Assembly: GCF_003025555.1 (NCBI RefSeq)
Contig: NZ_PYMH01000009.1
Span: 1-64,000, forward strand
Direction of reading: 5' to 3'
DNA length: 64,000 bases
Source: Photobacterium lutimaris
GTDB lineage: Bacteria; Pseudomonadota; Gammaproteobacteria; Enterobacterales; Vibrionaceae
Each line of letters begins with the position of its first letter. Position 1 is the stretch's first letter. The notes beneath the pieces were generated by a model. The model was not told where the DNA came from and searched no databases. It was given only the letters and a program-made list of their open reading frames with translations. Position numbers and translations under genes: made by a program. Of the stretch, positions 52,465 through 61,668 are shown in pieces.

Positions 52465-54315
52465 ATGAAAGTGATCTTTAAAGGAATTGGAAAAATCTTC
52501 CGATGGATATGGAAACTGATCAGTTTTGCCCGTCAGCTGATCATCAACTTACTCTTCCTCATTGTCATCGGCGCACTATTCTTCGCCTTTACCGAAAGCG
52601 GTAAGGACCCAGAGTTACCGGACCAGGCAGCACTAGTTCTCGATCTTGCCGGGCCGATTGTCGAGCAACGTAGCAATACCAGTCCGCTCGATAGCCTCAC
52701 CAACAGTGCATTAGGTAATGACCAGGCACAAGAAAATGTGCTGTTCGACATTGTCGACACCCTACGTACTGCCGCCACTGACGAGCGTATTACCGGACTG
52801 GTCCTTAATCTGCGCGATATGCAAGAGACCAACCTGACCAAGCTACGCTATATTGCCAAGGCTCTTGAGGAGTTCAAGCAGTCAGGCAAGCCCGTCTATG
52901 CGATTGGCGATCATTACAAGCAAAGCCAGTACTACCTGTCTAGCTATGCCGACAAAGTCTTTATGTCACCGGATGGTGGCGTGATGCTAACCGGTTACGG
53001 TACTTATACCCTCTATTACAAGAGCCTATTCGAGAAACTGAACGTTAATACCCACGTCTTCCGCGTTGGTACCTACAAGTCTTTTGTCGAACCTTATACC
53101 CTGGACGGGATGTCTGACGAAGCCCGCGAGGCCAACACCGCATGGCTCAACCAACTATGGGGAGCCTACACTTCTGATGTTGCCAGCAACCGCCAAATTG
53201 ATGCCAGCGCGCTGACGCCCGATCTTGAGCGGTTTGTTGCCGAGTTGAAAAGTGTCGATGGCGACTTTGCCCAGCTGAGCAAAAAAATGGGGTTGGTCGA
53301 CGCGCTAGTCAACCGCCCGCAGCTTCGCCAGCAACTCATCGATACTTTTGGCGAAAACGACGACCACAGCTTTAACCAGATCAGTTACTACGATTACCAG
53401 CCAGCGATCACTGATACCCAGCTACCGAGCGACAACCAGATTGCCGTTGTGGTTGCCAGCGGTGCCATCATGGATGGCACCCAGCAGAAGGGTAATGTGG
53501 GTGGTGACACCACGGCCGCCCTGCTTCGGGAAGCGCGCCTTGACGACAAAGTAAAGTCGGTGATCCTCCGGGTCGATAGCCCTGGGGGCAGTGCATTTGC
53601 CTCGGAAGTGATCCGCAACGAAGTCGATGCGCTGAAAGCGGCCAACAAGCCGGTCGTCGTATCCATGTCGAGTGTGGCTGCATCCGGTGGTTACTGGATT
53701 TCAGCATCTGCTGACAAAATCATGGCCCAGCCAACGACAATCACAGGGTCGATCGGCATTTTTGCGATCTTGACCACATTTGAAAAAGGGTTGGAGAAAA
53801 TGGGGATCTACAGTGACGGTGTGGGAACCACTCCGTTCTCTGGTGTCGGTGTTACCCGCGAACTGCCACAAGGCATTGCCGACATCTTCCAGCTTGGTAT
53901 CGAGAACGGCTACCAGCGTTTCATCGGCTTGGTCAGCCAATACCGTGATATGACCCTCGAACAAGCTGACAGTGTCGCACAAGGCAGGGTTTGGACCGGC
54001 CAAGATGCCCTTGCACTTGGCTTGATTGACGAGCTCGGTGACTTCGATGATGCGATTAACAGTGCCGCCGAACTGGCCTCGCTGGGGGATGACTACGAAG
54101 TGCGTTGGATGGCGAAGCCATTGAGTACTGCTGAGATGTTCTTGCAGCAATTTAGCTCAGGTGCCCAGGTTTTCTTCCACCAACTCGTATGGGGAGAGGT
54201 GCCTGAGGCGATGCAACCTGTCACGCAAAAAGTGGTAACAGACCTTTCAACCCTCGGTAACTTCAATGATCCAAAAGGGCAATATGCCTTCTGTATAAAC
54301 TGCCTGGATCTATAA
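52465..54315 (+). CDS. sppA: Signal peptide peptidase SppA (protease IV, 67-kDa type)
   Basis: A 616-residue inner-membrane serine protease that degrades cleaved signal peptides. A membrane helix lies at about 24-44. The catalytic dyad is Lys205 in VGTYKSFVEPY of the first half and Ser407 in SVAASGGYWIS of the second half, as in the E. coli enzyme. Other motifs are RVDSPGGSAFAS and TGSIGIFAILTTFEKGLEK. Confidence 0.96.
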   Translation: MKVIFKGIGKIFRWIWKLISFARQLIINLLFLIVIGALFFAFTESGKDPELPDQAALVLDLAGPIVEQRSNTSPLDSLTNSALGNDQAQENVLFDIVDTLRTAATDERITGLVLNLRDMQETNLTKLRYIAKALEEFKQSGKPVYAIGDHYKQSQYYLSSYADKVFMSPDGGVMLTGYGTYTLYYKSLFEKLNVNTHVFRVGTYKSFVEPYTLDGMSDEAREANTAWLNQLWGAYTSDVASNRQIDASALTPDLERFVAELKSVDGDFAQLSKKMGLVDALVNRPQLRQQLIDTFGENDDHSFNQISYYDYQPAITDTQLPSDNQIAVVVASGAIMDGTQQKGNVGGDTTAALLREARLDDKVKSVILRVDSPGGSAFASEVIRNEVDALKAANKPVVVSMSSVAASGGYWISASADKIMAQPTTITGSIGIFAILTTFEKGLEKMGIYSDGVGTTPFSGVGVTRELPQGIADIFQLGIENGYQRFIGLVSQYRDMTLEQADSVAQGRVWTGQDALALGLIDELGDFDDAINSAAELASLGDDYEVRWMAKPLSTAEMFLQQFSSGAQVFFHQLVWGEVPEAMQPVTQKVVTDLSTLGNFNDPKGQYAFCINCLDL

Positions 54316-54325
54316 AAGTGAGATC

Positions 54326-54351
54326 AGCCCGGCATCGCCGGGCTTTTTTTA
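54326..54351 (+). terminator. Terminator after sppA
   Basis: AGCCCGGC and GCCGGGCT pair around AT(C) and are followed by seven Ts. ansA therefore needs its own promoter; TATAAT at 54366-54371 is a candidate -10. Confidence 0.9.
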
Positions 54352-54404
54352 CGCTACATACCCCGTATAATGCGCCCACCAAACCGATAATTCTGTACCT
54401 TCAT

Positions 54405-55415
54405 ATGGAAAGAAAACACATTTACATCGCCTACACTGGCGGCACTATTGGTATGCAAAAGTCAGCTAATGGCTACATCCCAATTGCTGGTTTTATGGAA
54501 CAGCAATTAGAAAGCATGCCAGAATTCCATCGTGCAGAAATGCCAAAGTTCACCATCCATGAATACGATCCCCTGATCGATTCGTCGGATATGACGCCAG
54601 CGGATTGGCAGCGCATTGCTGATGATATTAAAGCGAACTACGACAAGTACGACGGTTTTGTGATCTTGCATGGTACGGATACCATGGCATATACCGCCTC
54701 TGCCTTGTCGTTCATGTTCGAAAACCTCGATAAGCCAGTGATTGTCACCGGTTCGCAAATTCCGCTTGCGGAGCTGCGCTCCGACGGCCAGAGCAACTTG
54801 CTCAATGCCCTTCACGTTGCGGCAAACTACCCGATCAATGAAGTCACGGTGTTCTTCAACAACAAACTGATCCGCGGTAACCGCAGTACCAAAGCCCATG
54901 CAGACGGATTCGGTGCCTTTATATCACCGAACCTACCGCCGCTGCTGGAAGCCGGTATCAACATCCAAACGAATAATGTTGAAATCGACAAAAAGCCAGA
55001 AGGGCCTTTCAAGGTTCATAACATCACACCTCAACCGATTGGCGTGATCACCATGTACCCTGGGATCTCACCTGAGGTGATCCGCAATACTCTACGCCAA
55101 CCGGTCAATGCCATGATCCTGCTGACATTTGGTGTGGGTAATGCCCCGCAGAACAAAGAATTGCTGGAGCAGCTAAAAGAAGCGAGCGAACGTGGTGTTA
55201 TCGTCATGAACCTCACCCAGTGCCTCTCAGGCAAGGTCAACATGGGCGGTTATGCGACAGGCTGTGCTCTTGCTGACGCCGGTGTCCTTAGCGGATATGA
55301 CATGACGCCAGAGGCCGCACTGGCCAAGCTACATTTCCTACTAAGCCAAGACTTACCGGTAGAAAACGTACGCAGCCTAATGCAACAAGATTTGCGAGGC
55401 GAGCTAACGCTCTAA
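54405..55415 (+). CDS. ansA: Cytoplasmic L-asparaginase I
   Basis: A 336-residue enzyme hydrolysing asparagine to aspartate and ammonia. ATG 54405 is chosen because MERKHIYIAYTGGTIGMQ is the conserved start; in-frame codons upstream run into the sppA terminator. Catalytic threonines are Thr14 in TGGTIGM and Thr91 in HGTDTMAYT. No signal peptide, consistent with the type I enzyme. The ribosome binding site is weak. Confidence 0.95.
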   Translation: MERKHIYIAYTGGTIGMQKSANGYIPIAGFMEQQLESMPEFHRAEMPKFTIHEYDPLIDSSDMTPADWQRIADDIKANYDKYDGFVILHGTDTMAYTASALSFMFENLDKPVIVTGSQIPLAELRSDGQSNLLNALHVAANYPINEVTVFFNNKLIRGNRSTKAHADGFGAFISPNLPPLLEAGINIQTNNVEIDKKPEGPFKVHNITPQPIGVITMYPGISPEVIRNTLRQPVNAMILLTFGVGNAPQNKELLEQLKEASERGVIVMNLTQCLSGKVNMGGYATGCALADAGVLSGYDMTPEAALAKLHFLLSQDLPVENVRSLMQQDLRGELTL

Positions 55416-55443
55416 GCCTCATCGAGCAACAAAGATGAATATA

Positions 55444-55471
55444 AACGGCAGCCTTTGGCTGCCGTTTTTTC
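55444..55471 (+). terminator. Terminator after ansA
   Basis: AACGGCAGCC and GGCTGCCGTT pair around TTT, followed by a T run. Confidence 0.9.
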
Positions 55472-55544
55472 TAGTTCTTCCCGCATAAACAGCAACTCGG
55501 CTACACTTTGACTATCCCTGTCAGCGAAAGGCCGTAAGTACATT

Positions 55545-56213
55545 ATGATCCTACATGGCTCCTCGATTTCACCCTTTGTCAGAAAAATCATGCTGGCCCT
55601 TGCCTATAAAGGGATCACCTATGAGCTGCAGCCCCTTAATCCCTATGTCGAAAAAGAACTGGCGCAAAAGCGCCATCCGCTGGGAAAAGTCCCCGTATTG
55701 GAAGTCGAGCAACACAGCATCATGGACTCCACGGTTATTGCCCATTACCTAGACGACCAATATCCTGTTCCACCGTTGTACCCTGGAGATGCCATCACGA
55801 GAGCTAAAATCCGTTGGCTGGAAGAATATGCTGATACCCGCCTCACCTCACTGATTGGCGGGGTGCTGTTCTACCAAAAAATACTCAGGGGAAAGATGCT
55901 CGATAAAGATGTCGATGAGGAGGCCGTGGAGCAATGCCTCGAAATCCACCTCCCAAGGGCCATACAATATCTCGAAGAGCAGCTGCCTGAGCAAGGCTAC
56001 ATCGGTAATCATCTGTCGATGGCTGAAATTAGCTTATGGAGTGTATTGCGCAGTGGCTGGATGGCTGGGCTGAGGTTCGCCCATTATCCACTGTTAGAAA
56101 GCTACCTCGCACGTATCGAGCAAGAGCCTTGGGTCGCGAATTTGGTTGGCGAGGAAGACCACGAGCTATCAGGCTTCTATTGCCCGCCAGTGGTGCTCGC
56201 CACCATAAAATGA
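55545..56213 (+). CDS. Glutathione S-transferase family protein
   Basis: A 222-residue protein with the thioredoxin-like N-terminal domain (MILHGSSISPFVRKIMLALAYKG; Ser in SISPFVRK is the expected thiol-activating residue; KVPVLEVE and MDSTVIAHYLD bind glutathione) and an all-helical C-terminal domain (LSMAEISLWSVL). Substrate unknown. Confidence 0.88.
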   Translation: MILHGSSISPFVRKIMLALAYKGITYELQPLNPYVEKELAQKRHPLGKVPVLEVEQHSIMDSTVIAHYLDDQYPVPPLYPGDAITRAKIRWLEEYADTRLTSLIGGVLFYQKILRGKMLDKDVDEEAVEQCLEIHLPRAIQYLEEQLPEQGYIGNHLSMAEISLWSVLRSGWMAGLRFAHYPLLESYLARIEQEPWVANLVGEEDHELSGFYCPPVVLATIK

Positions 56214-56238
56214 TAGGGGGCTCACGACAACGCTGAAC

Positions 56239-56547
56239 TCACAGCTGATCGTGATCAAAACGAGCGATATCGTCAGCCGCCATTTCAGCGGTTGTTGCCT
56301 TTTCGTCTGCAAATTCCTTTTTCAGTTCAGCCTTAGACTTAAACTTGATCTCCCCACCTTTCTCAACCGACATATGGGCAGCATCCGAATTATGACGTGA
56401 CTGGTATAGCATCACGGCCTGCATGGCAGAATCGCGCTGCTCTTGTGTCAGGGAAGTACCGTCTGGCCACTTGCCAATTTCAACTGCGGTAGCTAACCGT
56501 TGGTAAACGTCTGGGGTCATGGCGTCGAGCAGAGTATCAAGATCCAT
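56239..56547 (-). CDS. yeaC: YeaC family protein (DUF1315)
   Basis: A 102-residue helical protein starting MDLDTLLDAMTPDVYQRL and containing TAVEIGKWPDGTSLTQEQR. Function unknown. The position between ansA and msrB/gapA agrees with E. coli order. Confidence 0.9.
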   Translation of the reverse strand: MDLDTLLDAMTPDVYQRLATAVEIGKWPDGTSLTQEQRDSAMQAVMLYQSRHNSDAAHMSVEKGGEIKFKSKAELKKEFADEKATTAEMAADDIARFDHDQL

Positions 56548-56745
56548 TGCGGTTCACTTTCTCCATTTAATGATTGTTGTTGTTCGCAGTAATAACAGTT
56601 TCTATTAAAGCTCGCCAAGAATACGTCGATAAACTGCTTAGGGGATCACACTGCTATAAACCGGTGACCCGCCACAACCTTTTATCTCTTTTTTGATAAA
56701 CTCGTTAATATAAGCTCACTTTTGTCGAAGTCACTGAAAAGCCGA

Positions 56746-57558
56746 ATGAGAAAAACCTCGTTAAAACTCACCCTACTGCTAGCTAGCGTTGTCTTGATCA
56801 GTGGTTGCTTTGAACGTCACCGTTCAACTGACAGCCTGTGCGATGCCCATCCGGCACTGTGTGCCGATACCAACCTTAATGATGGCCAGTGCCGCCTGCA
56901 GCGGGTCAATCTCATTTGGCAACGATACGACGTACTCAAAGCCCCAACCGACAAAGAGAAGTTTAAAGAGCTCCAATACACCTATGATTACCAAAAGTGC
57001 CTGGAGTATGCCGCTCGTATCGAGCCTACTGAGTTGAAAGAGCGGAAAACCCACCGTACCCAAGCCCTGCTCAGTGCCTATGCCTCAATCAAACGGCTCA
57101 ACGCAGAGCTGGCCGAGTCAAACAATCCTGAAATCCTCTATTTTCGTTGGAGCCAAGGAGATAAAGAGGCACTTCGGAAATTCTTGAGGCTCGAAGGGTC
57201 TTCAGAAATGGAAACACCGGAGATGCAGTTGGCGCTGGCCACCTTCTATACGACGAAGGATCAGGAGAAAACCATCCAGCTGCTCAAACGCGCGCTTGAG
57301 CTTTATCCACGCCAACCAAAGATAAAACCCGAAATCCTGCAAGGCTTGGCCACTTTATCTCATCAACAGGGCGCGACAGAACAAGCCTACCTTTGGGCCA
57401 GAGTCGGGGGGGCGTTGGCAGTGCCAGTTGCCAGCCAGGACAAATTAAACGCGTTCTATCCAATGAGTGACGAGCGACGCGCTGAATTGAATGACCAAGC
57501 AGAAAAGATTGCCCAGGCACTTTATGACGGGGACTTCAGCGCCAGCATGGCTGAGTAG
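56746..57558 (+). CDS. DUF2989-like lipoprotein with TPR-type helices
   Basis: A 270-residue protein. ATG 56746 gives a signal MRKTSLKLTLLLASVVLISGC with lipobox ISGC; a TTG eight codons upstream is possible. A Cys-rich N-terminal part (DSLCDAHPALC, QCRLQR) precedes a helical region with TPR-like repeats (ALATFYTTKDQEKTIQLLK, EILQGLATLSHQQGATEQA). Likely anchored to an envelope membrane. Function unknown. Confidence 0.75.
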   Translation: MRKTSLKLTLLLASVVLISGCFERHRSTDSLCDAHPALCADTNLNDGQCRLQRVNLIWQRYDVLKAPTDKEKFKELQYTYDYQKCLEYAARIEPTELKERKTHRTQALLSAYASIKRLNAELAESNNPEILYFRWSQGDKEALRKFLRLEGSSEMETPEMQLALATFYTTKDQEKTIQLLKRALELYPRQPKIKPEILQGLATLSHQQGATEQAYLWARVGGALAVPVASQDKLNAFYPMSDERRAELNDQAEKIAQALYDGDFSASMAE

Positions 57559-57642
57559 CTCCAATCCGCCAAGTGACACAATAGCGCCCTGCTTATCGTC
57601 AGGGCGCCGCGTTGAGAATGGGCATGATCCCCCACCAGACGA

Positions 57643-58056
57643 CTACTCACTCTGCTGCTCGGTATCCACACCTTCGTTATTAAAAATTAAAGAGACCGAA
57701 TTCACACAATACCGCTCCCCTGTGGTTTTAGGACCATCGGGGAATACATGACCAAGATGGCTATCGCATTGGGTACAGCGGATCTCAATCCGATGCATAC
57801 CGTGGCTACTATCATCAAGGTATCGAATCGCATCACGCTCAACCGGTGCATCGAAGCTCGGCCAGCCACAACCGGAATCATATTTATTGCTCGAATGGAA
57901 CAGCGGGGACTGGCAACACGTACAGCTATACACACCGGTTTCACGGTTATGCAATAGCTTTCCCGAGAATGGCGCCTCCGTTCCCTGCTCCCGACAGATG
58001 CGATACTGCTCTTCCGACAGTTTATCACGCCAATAAGAATCTGATTTAACTGACAT
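57643..58056 (-). CDS. msrB: Peptide methionine-(R)-sulfoxide reductase MsrB
   Basis: A 137-residue enzyme that repairs R-methionine sulfoxide. Zinc is held by Cys45/Cys48 (CTCC) and Cys94/Cys97 (CTQC). Catalytic Cys117 is in GERYCVNSVSL; GCGWPSFD is the substrate pocket. Divergent from gapA, as in E. coli. Confidence 0.96.
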   Translation of the reverse strand: MSVKSDSYWRDKLSEEQYRICREQGTEAPFSGKLLHNRETGVYSCTCCQSPLFHSSNKYDSGCGWPSFDAPVERDAIRYLDDSSHGMHRIEIRCTQCDSHLGHVFPDGPKTTGERYCVNSVSLIFNNEGVDTEQQSE

Positions 58057-58403
58057 TATATTCCCTTCATTGAATTTTCACGTTATCTGTTTGAAAAATG
58101 GTTGCCATTTACATCAACTGTGGCACATACTTTCTGCTCGAAAGGATTTTACATCTTCACTGCTCATTTAAGCATATTTTGGATGAGCTTCGTGTTGATA
58201 TTAAAAGTTAATAACAGCAATGATTGATATTCATACAACCTCTGTACGAATTTGCAGCGTTGTAGTAGGAATGTAAAAAAAATCCGAACTTTTTTTTGAC
58301 CTCACGCAATTTAAGTTCGTTTTTCACTTGCAGGGTCACGTTATATTCTGTAATTTTACTACCAGTTATCTTTCATTAGAAATTAAGTTGTGGAGCAACT
58401 GTA
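58057..58403. promoter_or_regulatory. Promoter region of gapA (and msrB)
   Basis: 347 AT-rich bases without a gene between the divergent msrB and gapA. TTGACC near 58297 and TATATT near 58344 are possible promoter hexamers but are not correctly spaced with each other. GTGGAGCAAC just before 58404 holds the gapA ribosome binding site. Confidence 0.5.
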
Positions 58404-59399
58404 ATGACTATCAAAGTAGGTATTAACGGTTTTGGCCGTATTGGACGTTTTGTTTTCCGTGCTTCTGTAGAGCGTAACGACATCGAAGTTGTTGGTATCA
58501 ACGACCTAATCGACGTTGAGTACATGGCTTACATGCTTAAGTACGATTCAACTCACGGCCGCTTCAACGGTACTGTTGAAGTTGAAGGTGGTAACCTAAT
58601 CGTTAACGGCAAAACAGTTCGCGTAACTGCAGAGCGTAACCCAACGGACCTTAAGTGGGACGAAATCGGTGTTGACGTTGTTGCTGAAGCAACAGGTATT
58701 TTCCTAACTGACGAAACTGCTCGTCAGCACATCACAGCTGGTGCGAAGAAAGTAGTTCTAACTGGTCCATCTAAAGACGCAACTCCAATGTTCGTTATGG
58801 GTGTTAACCAAGAGACTTACGCAGGTCAAGACATCGTTTCTAACGCTTCTTGTACTACTAACTGCCTAGCGCCAATCGCTAAAGTTCTTAACGACAAGTG
58901 GGGCATCGAATCTGGTCTTATGACTACTGTTCACGCTACTACTGCTACTCAGAAGACTGTTGACGGTCCTTCTGCTAAAGACTGGCGCGGTGGTCGTGGT
59001 GCTTCTCAGAACATCATCCCATCTTCAACTGGTGCTGCTAAAGCTGTAGGCGTTGTTCTTCCAGAACTAAACGGCAAGCTAACTGGTATGGCTTTCCGCG
59101 TACCAACTGCTAACGTTTCTGTTGTTGACCTAACAGTTAACCTAAAAGAAGCTGCTTCTTACGACGAAATCTGTGCTGCTATGAAAGCTGCTTCAGAAGG
59201 CGAAATGGCTGGCGTTCTTGGTTACACTGAAGATGCAGTTGTATCTCAAGACTTCATCGGTGAAGTTCAGACTTCAGTATTCGATGCTAAAGCTGGTGTT
59301 GCTCTAACTGACAAATTCGTTAAAGTTGTATCTTGGTACGACAACGAAATCGGTTACTCAAACAAAGTTCTAGACCTAATCGCTCACATTTCTAAGTAA
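58404..59399 (+). CDS. gapA: Glyceraldehyde-3-phosphate dehydrogenase A
   Basis: A 331-residue glycolytic enzyme. The NAD-binding start is KVGINGFGRIGRFVFRA. Catalytic Cys150 is in SNASCTTNC and His177 in TTVHATT. Codon use is extreme: almost only GCT/GTT/ACT/CGT and AAC forms, as expected of one of the most expressed genes in the cell and unlike its neighbours. Confidence 0.98.
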   Translation: MTIKVGINGFGRIGRFVFRASVERNDIEVVGINDLIDVEYMAYMLKYDSTHGRFNGTVEVEGGNLIVNGKTVRVTAERNPTDLKWDEIGVDVVAEATGIFLTDETARQHITAGAKKVVLTGPSKDATPMFVMGVNQETYAGQDIVSNASCTTNCLAPIAKVLNDKWGIESGLMTTVHATTATQKTVDGPSAKDWRGGRGASQNIIPSSTGAAKAVGVVLPELNGKLTGMAFRVPTANVSVVDLTVNLKEAASYDEICAAMKAASEGEMAGVLGYTEDAVVSQDFIGEVQTSVFDAKAGVALTDKFVKVVSWYDNEIGYSNKVLDLIAHISK

Positions 59400-59421
59400 T
59401 GTAAGCTTTTAGCTAGATAAT

Positions 59422-59451
59422 AAAAGGCGACGCTACGGTGTCGCCTTTTTT
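59422..59451 (+). terminator. Terminator after gapA
   Basis: AAAGGCGAC and GTCGCCTTT pair around a short loop, followed by TTT. Confidence 0.88.
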
Positions 59452-59715
59452 GTATCTGGTTCTAAATTGCTGCACTCTCAGCCTTGATCGCAACGATTAT
59501 TCAACGCAATGAGTTGAGCAACGACTTATCCAGCTTGGCTACGAGTACATCCGATTTAATAGCAGTAAATAACAGCTAAAAATTAATTACAAATTTAACA
59601 AATATTTTTTAATAGCCGTTGTTATTTTTTAAATAAAAATAAGTGTGCAAATAACTGTTACTTTCACGTCAAAGTGGCAATTATTTATACATTGCTACAA
59701 CCAAAGGATAGTCTG
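59452..59715 (+). promoter_or_regulatory. Leader region of yeaD
   Basis: AT-rich, no gene seen. AAGGATAG lies just before the ATG at 59716. An in-frame ATG at 59674 would add 14 unconserved residues. Confidence 0.5.
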
Positions 59716-60591
59716 ATGGATTTCAATACTCTTCCAACAGTGGCAGCCTTATCTGATGCTGTCACCATCTGTGAATACCAAGGGATCAAGATAGTAAGGA
59801 TCAACCATGCCCAAGCAGAGGCTGGTATTTCCCTTCATGGCGGCCACCTTATTTGGTTCAAACCTCAAGGTGAAGAAGATGTCATTTGGCTGAGCGAAAA
59901 AGCGGAATTCGATACCGAAAAAGCTATTCGTGGTGGTATTCCGGTCTGCTGGCCTTGGTTTGGCAAAGCTGCCACCCCCTCTCACGGTTTCGCCCGTAAC
60001 AGCGAATGGAACCTTCTTGAGCACCGTGAAAATGACAATGGTGTCATTGTGGCCCTAACGCTGTGCGACTCAGAAGCAACCCGTAAGATTTGGCCACACA
60101 AATTCAGTAATGTACTGACATTCGAAATTGGTACTAGCCTGAAAGTGTCACTAGCCTCAACCAATACGGATGATACGGCGTGGCACTACTCCGGTGCATT
60201 ACACACTTATTTTAGTGTCGCAAATATCCGAGAAACCCACATTACCCAGATGGGCAGTGAATACGCAGACAGTACCCAAGCAGATCAAATCTGCCAAGGC
60301 GGTGAGCAGCTGAGCTTTGACGGTGAAGTGGATCGCGTTTACACCCAGCCAGAGCCAACGGTAATGATCCATGATAGCAACAGCCGTCAAATTGCAGTTA
60401 CCAACGGTGGCCACAATACGGCGGTGATCTGGAACCCATGGCAGGCATTGTCACAAAGCATGGGTGACATGGCCGACAATAGCTTTGAAACCATGGTATG
60501 TGTTGAGTCAACCATCCATAACAACCAAAGCATAACCCTGGCACCAGGTGAAACCCATACCCTTACTACGGAAGTGAGCGTAAAACGCTAG
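59716..60591 (+). CDS. yeaD: Glucose-6-phosphate 1-epimerase (aldose 1-epimerase family, YeaD)
   Basis: A 291-residue sugar-phosphate mutarotase-type enzyme. Motifs include SLHGGHLIWFKPQGEEDVIWLS, GGIPVCWPWFG and HGFARNSEWNL, with a later LHTYFSV that contributes the active-site pocket. It interconverts alpha- and beta-glucose 6-phosphate. Located after gapA as in E. coli. Confidence 0.94.
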   Translation: MDFNTLPTVAALSDAVTICEYQGIKIVRINHAQAEAGISLHGGHLIWFKPQGEEDVIWLSEKAEFDTEKAIRGGIPVCWPWFGKAATPSHGFARNSEWNLLEHRENDNGVIVALTLCDSEATRKIWPHKFSNVLTFEIGTSLKVSLASTNTDDTAWHYSGALHTYFSVANIRETHITQMGSEYADSTQADQICQGGEQLSFDGEVDRVYTQPEPTVMIHDSNSRQIAVTNGGHNTAVIWNPWQALSQSMGDMADNSFETMVCVESTIHNNQSITLAPGETHTLTTEVSVKR

Positions 60592-60713
60592 CAAGCTTAG
60601 CGGTGGCAATCACGCAAGATCGACACATTCAATACCTGCACGGCAGTTTGCCGTCAGGTATGTTCCCCCCCCACGTAACAAGTGATCTGAGTGCTATACG
60701 CTGTTGTGATTCG

Positions 60714-61094
60714 TCAAGCGAGCATCTGAGTATTGGCTTCGATAAGTACCCAGCCATTGCCATCAGGATCAACAAAGGTCGCAAAACGCCCCCCGATCAA
60801 GGTCACAATCTCCGACAACGGTACCCCCCGGCTTGATAACTCATCATAAGTCGAGTGAATATCGTCTGTCTGCACCACCAGCCCCTGTACAGATCCGGCT
60901 TTCATCCCTGCAAAGGGCCTTACTAAGCTAATCGTAGTCTCAGCCCCTTTAGGTGCCAGTTGGATCCAGCGCTTATGCTTGTCCGCTTGATGATCACGTA
61001 TCAGCTCGAAACCCAGCGCATCACGATAAAACGTCAATGACTGATTTTGATCAGATACCGGAATCGATACAGTATCAACACGAGAAATACTCAT
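60714..61094 (-). CDS. VOC (glyoxalase/bleomycin-resistance) superfamily protein
   Basis: A 126-residue protein with two beta-alpha-beta-beta-beta modules: SRVDTVSIPVSDQNQSLTFY, then RDALGFELIRD, and QGLVVQTDDIHSTYDELSSRG, ending FATFVDPDGNGWVLIE. Metal-ligand positions resemble the DGNGWVLIE type common in ring-cleaving and antibiotic-resistance relatives. Substrate unknown. Confidence 0.88.
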   Translation of the reverse strand: MSISRVDTVSIPVSDQNQSLTFYRDALGFELIRDHQADKHKRWIQLAPKGAETTISLVRPFAGMKAGSVQGLVVQTDDIHSTYDELSSRGVPLSEIVTLIGGRFATFVDPDGNGWVLIEANTQMLA

Positions 61095-61668
61095 TAATTA
61101 GGTTCCCCCCAAATATCGGCACTTTTTTAGCTTAAGCCAGAGATTTTGATTTAGCTCTCAAAATAACTCTGGATTGCATTTTTTTGACAGTGCACATGGA
61201 CGAAAACGTCCTCACAGAATCGCTCGAGACTTCTTGCTTATTTGCAAAAATCGCCATGGAAAATCGGTAATTTTGCAAAAAAGCCATCATGCACTAGCCA
61301 GACATCATTTATCACCAGCTTGAAGCAATGAAATCCTTTGCATTCAGTAAATAGCTCTGCGTTGGGAATAAAATTCACCATTTATGACTATCCATTTTGA
61401 CAACCATGCAGCATCACACTTGCTCAACATATTTGTGATTTTTTTTAAACATCCCCTCTTGCAGAACCCGATTTATAGGAGGATAGTAGCTAAATGAGCA
61501 AAAAACATTCAGCTTGTAAGGAACATCGAAAAAGGAAATTTAGTTTATAAACCAACAACTCAGTCAAGCAATTTAATCAGTTAGGTCTAGTCTATAGATA
61601 TGGGGGATGTGAAAGATTTGTGTTTTCGTCCTTTCTAATTGATTAAAGAACGATTCAGGGGGCATACC
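61095..61668 (+). promoter_or_regulatory. Upstream region of prkA
   Basis: 574 bases without a gene. A direct repeat TTTGCAAAAA(T)CGCCAT/AGCCAT occurs at 61241-61257 and 61272-61287. AGGGGG before 61669 is a strong ribosome binding site. No convincing sigma-54 (-24/-12) element was found, although E. coli yeaG depends on nitrogen and RpoS control. Confidence 0.45.

Noticed and set aside
60603..60836. A 77-codon frame opposite the VOC gene
   Set aside because: More than half of it is the complement of the VOC gene and it lacks coding character.
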